The notes below the pieces were generated by a model. That model saw nothing but the letters and a program-made list of their open reading frames with translations, did no database searches and had not been told where the DNA came from. Shown piece by piece: positions 7,633-12,313 of a stretch of 12,313 nucleotides of DNA. The stretch covers positions 1-12,313 of the forward strand of contig WJOQ01000379.1 of assembly GCA_009618505.1 (NCBI GenBank). Direction: 5' to 3'. Made by a program: the position numbers and the translations under genes. This stretch comes from Clostridia bacterium (lineage in GTDB: Bacteria > Aerophobota > Aerophobia > Aerophobales > AE-B3A). Positions within the stretch are counted from its first letter, which is position 1. The number at the start of each line of letters is the position of its first letter.

Positions 7633-7709
7633 GATTATCCCCCTTGACTTGACAGTAATAACTTATTCGTAGAGATAACTCAATGTTCTCTGAAATGAAA
7701 GATTCTTTC

Positions 7710-7874
7710 CTATAGCCTACATTCCAGGGGATATTTCTTGAATAACTCTCTGCGTAGCGCTGGATCTCCATTGATAGCTGCTCCTTTTACCAGATAATGA
7801 ATTCTATCTCTTAACGCTTTAAGAACCATTTTCCAACTCTGGTACTCCTCGTTCTTGCAACTCTTATTTTTCAT
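7710..7874 (-). CDS. Candidate small protein (54 aa) between the two permease genes
   Basis: An ATG inside the last codons of the MalF-type gene opens a 54-codon frame that overlaps that gene by 11 bases and ends with TAG. The peptide starts MKNKSCKNEEYQSWKMV and contains LRDRIHYLVKGAAINGDP and LRRELFKKYP. It is rich in Lys, Arg and Glu and probably helical, with no membrane segment. Its start gives the overlap usual for translational coupling. There is no strong ribosome site; an alternative ATG at 7829 follows GAGGAG but 15 bases away. MalF and MalG genes normally lie nearly adjacent, so an ORF filling 70% of a 231-bp gap is notable. I do not recognise a family. A chance ORF or gene relic is possible. 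Confidence 0.45.
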   Translation of the reverse strand: MKNKSCKNEEYQSWKMVLKALRDRIHYLVKGAAINGDPALRRELFKKYPLECRL

Positions 7875-8763
7875 AATAAACCCAACGAGCTGAAGACCTG
7901 AATATAGTAAGCGTACAAACCAAAATCAATACAAACAATATCCAAGCCATAGCCGATGCCTTACCCATCATGAGCCACCTAAAACCCATGCGATAAAGAT
8001 AAAGCGTATAGAAGAGAGTGGAATTTGCAGGTCCTCCCTCAGTTATGACATAAGCCGGAATGAACACCTGGGATGAGTAGACAATCTGTATTATTAGGTT
8101 AAACAGTATTACCGGACTTAACATGGGAATGGTTACATTCCAGAACACCTGCCATTTGTTAGCCCCGTCTATAATAGCTACCTCTTCTAACACCCTAGGA
8201 ATACCCTGAAGCCCGGCTAAGAAGATAATCATTGGAGGACCCAGCGCCCAAAGACTCATAACGATAAAAGCAGGCAGAACCCAGAATTTATCGAATAGCC
8301 AGACGGGACCATCAATCCCTATTAAGGAAAGAAGATAGTTTATAATTCCAAAGTTACCATCAAACATCCACATCCACATCAAAGCCACTACAACTCCGGT
8401 TATTACCGAAGGCAAATAGTATATAGTTCTAAACCAAGACAGACCACCTACTTTTTGATTAAGTAGTAAGGCAGCCGAAAGAGAAATCAGTAAAAGCAGA
8501 GGAATACTAAACATGGTGTATAGACCGGTAACCCTTAAGCTCTGCCAGAAGAGAGGATCATCTGTGAAAAGGGTCAAATAGTTTCCAAGACCAACAAACT
8601 TAGGGGAGGTAAGTATGTCATATTTACATAGGCTCAAAATTAGAGACGCAATTATTGGACCGCCTATGAACAAGACAAATCCCACCAACCAAGGCGACAT
8701 AAAAAGATAACATTCCAGAGCTTCTTTTCTCAGCAACTTACTATGTATTTTTCGTTTCTGCAT
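7864..8763 (-). CDS. ABC carbohydrate transporter permease, MalF-like
   Basis: The first permease of the CUT1-type importer, 299 residues with about six membrane segments. It opens with a basic tail and the LFMSPWLVGFVLFIGGP segment typical of UgpA/MalF-like proteins. The EAA loop lies at 191-217 (VLEEVAIIDGANKW, then TIPMLSP), for contact with the ATPase. A conserved TEGGPANST loop is at 241-249. Length is normal for the short MalF class that lacks the large periplasmic domain. A purine-rich AAAGGAGAGAGA lies upstream of the ATG, its GGAG about 13 bases away. The gene follows the binding-protein gene after a 141-bp gap with two hairpins, a layout that usually lowers permease expression relative to the binding protein. 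Confidence 0.95.
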   Translation of the reverse strand: MQKRKIHSKLLRKEALECYLFMSPWLVGFVLFIGGPIIASLILSLCKYDILTSPKFVGLGNYLTLFTDDPLFWQSLRVTGLYTMFSIPLLLLISLSAALLLNQKVGGLSWFRTIYYLPSVITGVVVALMWMWMFDGNFGIINYLLSLIGIDGPVWLFDKFWVLPAFIVMSLWALGPPMIIFLAGLQGIPRVLEEVAIIDGANKWQVFWNVTIPMLSPVILFNLIIQIVYSSQVFIPAYVITEGGPANSTLFYTLYLYRMGFRWLMMGKASAMAWILFVLILVCTLTIFRSSARWVYYEK

Positions 8764-8800
8764 AACGCTTATCTCTCTCCTTTAATTGTCAAATTCTCAT

Positions 8801-8826
8801 CCTGGGGTAATTTTCATTGCCCCAGG
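8801..8826. repeat. 11-bp hairpin with 4-nt loop upstream of the MalF-type gene
   Basis: CCTGGGG...CCCCAGG forms an 11-bp stem closed by AAT/ATT. In the minus-strand transcript the loop reads GAAA, a stable GNRA tetraloop, and the stem has one C-A mismatch; on the plus strand that pair is a G-T wobble. It sits 37 bp before the permease start. It may protect the 3' part of the processed binding-protein mRNA or tune permease expression. Confidence 0.5.
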
Positions 8827-8843
8827 AATTCACTATCAAGAGG

Positions 8844-8883
8844 AAAAAGTGAACCACCCCACAGCGGAGGTGTGGGGTGGTTC
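8844..8883 (-). terminator. Strong hairpin with T tract between binding protein and permeases (partial terminator)
   Basis: A perfect 13-bp inverted repeat, GAACCACCCCACA (8851-8863) / TGTGGGGTGGTTC (8871-8883), with a 7-nt loop lies 21 bp past the stop of the binding protein. On the minus strand it is followed by ACTTTTTCC, so it can act as an intrinsic terminator with partial read-through. Such a stem after a binding-protein gene usually yields excess binding-protein mRNA over permease mRNA. A TTTTT also follows on the plus strand 8 bases past the stem. Confidence 0.75.
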
Positions 8884-8904
8884 TGGTATCTTTTTATAAA
8901 CTTA

Positions 8905-10176
8905 CTACTCTGACAGTAGCTTATTGACTTTAGCCGCAATAGCACTACATACCTCTTTAGCCGTTGCTTCACCCATCCAGAGGTCCTCTAACGCACTTCG
9001 CCATGTTTCTTGTATTTCTCGATACTGAGGAACTAAAGGCAAATTAACCGCGTTACCAAAGACAAAAGGACTCAAATCATAGGGAGTATAATCTCGAATA
9101 TAATACTCTCTAGATTGAGCTACTGACATTCTGGTAGGTATTTGCTGTAATTTTTGTCCTAAGAACTCTTGCACCTGCGGCGACTGCAGAAATTTCATAA
9201 CTTCCCAAGCTTCGTCAGGATGCTCAGACTGAGTAGAAACGACATAGCTATTCCCTTTGGAAACTGAAATGGCTCCCGCTTTTCCTGCAGGCAGATATCC
9301 TATAGTCCAGTCAAAAGGTACCCCCTGCGATTTATAAGCGCTTAGCGAAGCTGTCCATTGGGCATAAAGCATACCCACTTTATCAGTCATAAACAAATCC
9401 ATTAACTGCGGAGCAGGAGAAGGAGTAACGCCATACTCTAGATACCAATCAGCCATCCATTGAAGAGCTTCGTAAGCTTCAGGTTGGTCAAGAGTACATT
9501 TTGTTCTCTCTTTGTTCAACAGAGAACCACCATTAGAGTACACCAATGGCCACCACATGCCTTTTTCTAGGTTGGTGCCCCATTGATCAACTTTGCCATC
9601 TCCACTAGAATCTTTGGTTAACTTCTGAGCGATTTCCACAAAATCATCCTGTGTCCACTTTTTGGTATCTGGCAGAGGAATACCTGCCTCTTTAAACATA
9701 TCCATATTAATGATCGTGGACAAAGTCGAACAATAACAAGGGAATCCATATATATCTCCAGTTTGAAAAGGAGCTCCTTCTTTGTACATAGCTTCTCGCA
9801 GTAGATAAGGAAAAAAATCAGAGATATCATAATTGTCCCTCTCTATATACGGCTGTAAGTTTACAACAACACCTCTCTTAACAAATCCTTGGGTGTAGTA
9901 TCCATCAATAATCGCGATATCAGGACTATTACCCGCAGCTACCATAGTGAGTATCCTATCCTGGTAGGTAGGCCAATCAGGTAAATACACATCTACAATC
10001 TTGATATCAGGATGTTCTTTCTCAAACATTTCATTAACTTCCAGCTCATTCTGGTGCTGTGCCTCCCCGCACCAACTGGTTCGTCGTATAGTAACCCCCT
10101 GGGCTTGCGCCTGTAGTCCTATCAGTAAAACCGCACAAAACACAATCCCTAATAGCAATACTATATTTCTTCTCAT
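8905..10176 (-). CDS. ABC carbohydrate transporter substrate-binding protein (family 1)
   Basis: An exported solute-binding protein of 423 residues. Residues 1-25 form a type I signal peptide: basic MRRN, a hydrophobic core, and probable cleavage after AQA (25). There is no lipobox cysteine, so the protein should be free in the periplasm. The mature part has family 1 features: NEMFEKEHPDIKI early on, GNSPDIAIIDGYY near the binding cleft, a PDTKKWTQDDFVEIAQKL helix region, and the C-terminal HPDEAWEVMKFL segment. The fold binds mono- or oligosaccharides or similar polyols; the ligand is unknown. AGGGGAG seven bases before the ATG fixes the start. It leads the transport genes, 220 bp downstream of the regulator gene, with a hairpin after its stop. 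Confidence 0.95.
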   Translation of the reverse strand: MRRNIVLLLGIVFCAVLLIGLQAQAQGVTIRRTSWCGEAQHQNELEVNEMFEKEHPDIKIVDVYLPDWPTYQDRILTMVAAGNSPDIAIIDGYYTQGFVKRGVVVNLQPYIERDNYDISDFFPYLLREAMYKEGAPFQTGDIYGFPCYCSTLSTIINMDMFKEAGIPLPDTKKWTQDDFVEIAQKLTKDSSGDGKVDQWGTNLEKGMWWPLVYSNGGSLLNKERTKCTLDQPEAYEALQWMADWYLEYGVTPSPAPQLMDLFMTDKVGMLYAQWTASLSAYKSQGVPFDWTIGYLPAGKAGAISVSKGNSYVVSTQSEHPDEAWEVMKFLQSPQVQEFLGQKLQQIPTRMSVAQSREYYIRDYTPYDLSPFVFGNAVNLPLVPQYREIQETWRSALEDLWMGEATAKEVCSAIAAKVNKLLSE

Positions 10177-10314
10177 GTTTTAACTCCCCTTATTCTCGTT
10201 TTGACTTGATTCATTTTTCTTTCTACGGAAAATCTCAAGGAGAAACTAATCCTTTCATATTTCTCTTTTACTAAAGGACTTTCCTTTGTCCCAGCTAGTG
10301 GCCTACCTACTTTT

Positions 10315-10326
10315 CACCTCCTCTTT
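10315..10326 (-). promoter_or_regulatory. Perfect Shine-Dalgarno-like sequence without a following gene
   Basis: AAAGAGGAGGTG on the minus strand is a near-perfect match to the 16S rRNA tail. It lies about 140 bases upstream of the binding-protein start. No start codon with an open frame follows at normal spacing: only an overlapping GTG and four codons to a TAG. It may mark a tiny leader peptide, a lost gene, or a ribosome standby site. Confidence 0.35.
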
Positions 10327-10333
10327 GGTTTTA

Positions 10334-10363
10334 TTTTTAGCTTTACTTTCAAGCAAGAGTCAA
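10334..10363 (-). promoter_or_regulatory. Possible sigma70 promoter for the transporter operon
   Basis: TTGACT (10358-10363) and TAAAAA (10334-10339) on the minus strand are separated by 18 bases. The site lies just after the regulator stop and about 160 bases before the binding-protein start. The -35 box is good and the -10 box weak, as expected of a regulated promoter. A GGAC/GTCC-containing hairpin follows in the leader (about 10265-10300). Confidence 0.4.
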
Positions 10364-10396
10364 AGAACTTTTTGGATCAGAGTCTTCATCTTTATT

Positions 10397-11071
10397 CTAT
10401 TCCAATCGCTTAATAACCCTTGCTCTAGCCCTCATTGTATGTTCTCGAGTTAACCTCTCTGCTAAAGCAATATTCTTAGATTCAATAGCTTGGGTAATCC
10501 CCCTATGTTCTTTTAGGGAGACTTCCCAAGAAATAGGAGCAGAAAGTCCTACCCGTTGGTATTTTCTTATGGGTAGGACTATACTTTCGTAAAAATAAGC
10601 TAGCTTTTCATTCTTGCTCATCTTGATCATTTTTCGGTGAAACTCAATATTCAATTTAAGAATTGCCTTGAAATTGTTTTGTTTGATTTTCTCTTCCATT
10701 AAATTATTTATTGAATCTAACTCAGATATTTCCTTTTCATCTATAATAGGAATAGCTAATCTGACGGCGAAGCTTTCCATCATACTCTTCATCTCGTAGA
10801 TTTCCTTAACTTCCTGTACGGAGAGTTTGGAAACAAAGGCTCCTTTTCTTGGCACCAAAGTAATTAAACCTTCGGCTGCCAGGAGTCGGAAAGCTTCTCT
10901 TATGGGAGGACGGCTAATATTCAGTAACTTGGCCACTTGATATTCATTCACCTTTTCTCCCGGGTTGATATTTCCGGAGATGATATTTTCCCTTAGAATA
11001 TCGGCAATTTGCTCACTCATTAATTTGGTTGCCGATAAATCTGTTTTTATCTTTAATTGAGACATAGCCAT
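10397..11071 (-). CDS. GntR-family transcriptional regulator, FadR/FCD subfamily
   Basis: A DNA-binding regulator of 224 residues, probably repressing the operon that follows and responding to a pathway metabolite. The N-terminal winged helix is canonical: QIADILRENIISGNINPGEK (21-40), then VAKLLNISRPPIREAFRLL (47-65) as the helix-turn-helix, and GLITLVPRKGAFV (68-80) as the wing. The C-terminal part is an all-helical FCD domain with its His metal ligands: His145 in EFHRKM, His189 in KEHRG and His211 in REHTM. Two ATGs two codons apart are possible starts (MAM or MSQL), neither with a strong ribosome site. The gene has its own near-consensus promoter. FCD regulators often respond to carboxylic sugar acids, which would suit a lactone or uronate-like pathway, but that is inference. 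Confidence 0.93.
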   Translation of the reverse strand: MAMSQLKIKTDLSATKLMSEQIADILRENIISGNINPGEKVNEYQVAKLLNISRPPIREAFRLLAAEGLITLVPRKGAFVSKLSVQEVKEIYEMKSMMESFAVRLAIPIIDEKEISELDSINNLMEEKIKQNNFKAILKLNIEFHRKMIKMSKNEKLAYFYESIVLPIRKYQRVGLSAPISWEVSLKEHRGITQAIESKNIALAERLTREHTMRARARVIKRLE

Positions 11072-11096
11072 CTTGCTTCTTTCTCACTTTTCTTAT

Positions 11097-11118
11097 TGTT
11101 TATTGCCTACTGTTTATT
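11097..11118. repeat. Direct repeat TGTTTATT at the regulator promoter, possible operator
   Basis: TGTTTATT occurs at 11097-11104 and 11111-11118, 14 bp apart, overlapping the expected transcription start of the GntR gene. Repeats so placed could bind a repressor and give autoregulation. They do not match a palindromic GntR operator, so the role is open. Confidence 0.3.
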
Positions 11119-11146
11119 ATTATATACGAATTTTTATTTTTGTCAA
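11119..11146 (-). promoter_or_regulatory. Consensus sigma70/sigmaA promoter of the GntR regulator
   Basis: TTGACA (11141-11146) and TATAAT (11119-11124) on the minus strand match both consensus hexamers exactly, with a 16-base spacer. The start of transcription would fall about 40 bases before the regulator ATG. It is the best promoter in the window and may also feed the downstream catabolic genes by read-through, since no strong terminator follows the regulator gene. Confidence 0.75.
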
Positions 11147-11269
11147 CCCCCTCCCCACCGCCGACTTTTCCTGTCCCCATCCTTTCCTTAATATTATAGT
11201 GTTAATAAAATGTCCTCTCTAATTCTAAGCTAGCGTGGGTTTTACTAAATAACAACAAGAGAATCGAGC

Positions 11270-11297
11270 TTGACAAAAGAATTTATTCAAATAAAAT
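11270..11297 (+). promoter_or_regulatory. Promoter of the toxin-antitoxin operon
   Basis: TTGACA (11270-11275) and TAAAAT (11292-11297) are 16 bases apart and lie 35 bases upstream of the antitoxin ATG. TATAAC repeats at 11298-11303 and 11310-11315, just downstream of the -10 box, could be an operator for autorepression by the antitoxin. The rest of the divergent gap (11147-11269) shows no gene. Confidence 0.6.
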
Positions 11298-11332
11298 TAT
11301 AACCACAACTATAACTACATGGAGAAGATAAA

Positions 11333-11599
11333 ATGAAATTCATTGCTGTTAGAGAAGTCAAAGCTAAACTTTCAGAAATACTAAGGGATACCAAAAAAGA
11401 CGATGTAATTATTACTTGTTGGGGGAAACCTAAAGCTTTACTGCAAAAGTTAGAAGAAGAGGATCTTGAGGATTATATTATCTCTCATAGTAGGAAAATA
11501 AGAGAATCAATAGAAGAGTCCTGGGAAGCTTATAAAAGGGGAGAGAGCATAAGCTTGGATGAGATAATAAAATCAAAGAAGAAAATTGAAAAAGTTTAA
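11333..11599 (+). CDS. Type II antitoxin, Phd/YefM-like
   Basis: An antitoxin of 88 residues. The N-terminal part carries the Phd/YefM pattern: FIAVREVKAKLSEIL (3-17), then DDVIITCWGKPKALL (23-37), matching the usual V-x-E-x-(R/K)-x-x-L-S-x-x-L and VIIT-x-x-G-(K/R)-P segments. This domain dimerises and binds the operon's own promoter. The acidic/basic helical tail (about 38-88) should wrap the toxin. GGAGA seven bases before the ATG supports the start. It overlaps the toxin gene by 14 bases. The reading direction is opposite to the catabolic block, so this is a separate unit. Confidence 0.85.
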   Translation: MKFIAVREVKAKLSEILRDTKKDDVIITCWGKPKALLQKLEEEDLEDYIISHSRKIRESIEESWEAYKRGESISLDEIIKSKKKIEKV

Positions 11600-11873
11600 A
11601 ATAGTATACGCTACGCCGGTCCAGAAGGATGTTAAGGGACTAGAAGCAAGCAGAATAGACCATTTGCGTAAAGCCTTACAAAAATTAGCTGATAATCCTT
11701 TCCCCAATATTGCAGCAGGCAAGATAATTAAAAAATTAGAGATGAAAAAGCCTACTTACCGTCTTAGAGTTGGAGAATACCGGGTTATCTATCGTATCGC
11801 AACACAAAAAATTATTGTTTTAAGAATTATTCATAGAAAAGAACTTGAAGGAGAATTGAAAAAGTTAAGTTAG
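11586..11873 (+). CDS. Type II toxin, RelE/ParE superfamily
   Basis: A toxin of 95 residues with the RelE/ParE fold. The signature C-terminal half is clear: YRLRVGEYRVIYRI (58-71), then IIVLRIIHRKELEGEL (75-90), the strand-loop-strand that in RelE enzymes carries the catalytic Arg/Tyr/His residues for mRNA cleavage on the ribosome. The better match is to RelE rather than the gyrase-poisoning ParE, but these are hard to separate by eye. Translation appears to start at TTG inside the end of the antitoxin gene. The rare start and the 14-base overlap would keep the toxin below its antitoxin through coupling. The next gene, xseA, starts 73 bases after its stop. Confidence 0.87.
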   Translation: MKKFKIVYATPVQKDVKGLEASRIDHLRKALQKLADNPFPNIAAGKIIKKLEMKKPTYRLRVGEYRVIYRIATQKIIVLRIIHRKELEGELKKLS

Positions 11874-11946
11874 GAGATAACCTGAACGAACAACTGGACA
11901 AAAGGATTTATGACTTTCTTTTGCCAGGATAAGTCTAAGAACAACC

Positions 11947-12313
11947 ATGCCTAAAGCACATATTTATACAGTCAGTGAAATTACTAGATACATTAAAAGG
12001 TTGGTAGAGGAAGACAATGCCCTACAAGATATCTGGGTTAAGGGCGAGATCTCTAACTTTAAGTTTCCCTCCCAACACTTTTATTTCGCCCTTAAAGATG
12101 AGGAAGCTCTTCTTTCCTGTATCATGTTTCAGGATAGAACAAATAGCTTAAAATTTACTCTGGAAAATGGACTGGAAGTTATGGCTCGGGGAAGTATCGG
12201 AGTTTATAAACCCCAGGGCAGATACCAGTTTTACGTAGAGGAGATACTCCCTGTAGGAAAAGGTGCTCTTTACCTGAAATTCGAGCAGTTAAAAGAAGAA
12301 CTCAAGCAAAAAG
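11947..12313 (+). CDS. xseA: Exodeoxyribonuclease VII large subunit, N-terminal part (cut by window end)
   Basis: The first 122 codons of xseA, continuing past the window. With XseB the product forms exonuclease VII, which degrades single-stranded DNA in both directions and acts in repair. The N-terminal OB-fold is easily recognised: IYTVSEITRYIKRLVE (6-21), WVKGEISNFKFPSQHFYFAL (29-48), LLSCIMF (54-60) and GSIGVYKPQGRYQFYVEEI (78-96). The ATG matches the family's usual start just before the TVSE-type segment. The ribosome site is weak: AGGA lies 17 bases upstream, and a 14-codon ORF from 11910 overlaps the start. It marks the return to housekeeping DNA after the toxin-antitoxin pair. Confidence 0.95.
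   Translation, partial: MPKAHIYTVSEITRYIKRLVEEDNALQDIWVKGEISNFKFPSQHFYFALKDEEALLSCIMFQDRTNSLKFTLENGLEVMARGSIGVYKPQGRYQFYVEEILPVGKGALYLKFEQLKEELKQK

Noticed and set aside
8787..8792. TTGACA on the minus strand before the MalF-type gene
   Set aside because: No -10 box at the right distance; the position would place transcription start inside the gene.
11910..11954. 14-codon ORF overlapping the xseA start
   Set aside because: AGG precedes it and it could be a leader peptide, but at this length it is not distinguishable from chance; mentioned only as context for xseA.
1..12313. tRNA, rRNA, CRISPR array, insertion sequence or attachment site
   Set aside because: Scanned by eye on both strands: no regularly spaced repeats, no transposase or integrase motifs, no cloverleaf with a GTTCRA-type T arm was seen. 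A covariance-model scan would be needed to exclude small RNAs.

Overview
The window comes from an AT-rich bacterium. Genes are tightly packed and have AGGAGG-type ribosome sites, sigma70/sigmaA-like promoters and heavy use of AGA/AGG arginine codons. The transporter's solute-binding protein has a plain signal peptide and no lipobox cysteine, which fits a two-membrane cell better than a Gram-positive one. Nothing in the sequence fixes the taxon. A deep-branching anaerobe or a candidate-phylum bacterium recovered from metagenomes is plausible, but that is a guess.

Positions 1-11071 hold one long minus-strand block, read from high to low coordinates: a GntR/FCD regulator, an ABC carbohydrate-type binding protein, two permeases, an alpha/beta-hydrolase of the dienelactone hydrolase/acetyl esterase type, two tandem amidohydrolase-2 proteins, a URO-D-like protein that is not a haem enzyme, a TIM-barrel sugar isomerase/epimerase and a Gfo/Idh/MocA oxidoreductase. 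The regulator has its own near-consensus promoter. A second possible promoter lies between the regulator and the binding protein. A strong hairpin separates the binding protein from the permeases, and a hairpin at the left edge may end the operon.

The likely logic is import of a small carbohydrate-like compound followed by de-esterification or lactone opening, isomerisation and NAD(P)-linked oxidation. No ABC ATPase, kinase, aldolase or glycoside hydrolase is present in the window, so the pathway must borrow these from elsewhere or not need them. The substrate cannot be read from the sequence.

Two short reading frames in the longer gaps were found by reading the gaps directly. One of 54 codons sits between the two permease genes and overlaps the end of the first. 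One of 55 codons lies just after the shorter amidohydrolase and would continue 28 codons past an in-frame TGA. They are the least explained parts of the window.

The right end (11333-12313) reads on the plus strand: a Phd/YefM-type antitoxin, an overlapping RelE/ParE-type toxin with a TTG start, and the first 122 codons of xseA (exodeoxyribonuclease VII large subunit), cut by the window edge. This is the boundary between the accessory catabolic block and housekeeping DNA. No tRNA, rRNA, CRISPR array or insertion sequence was seen.
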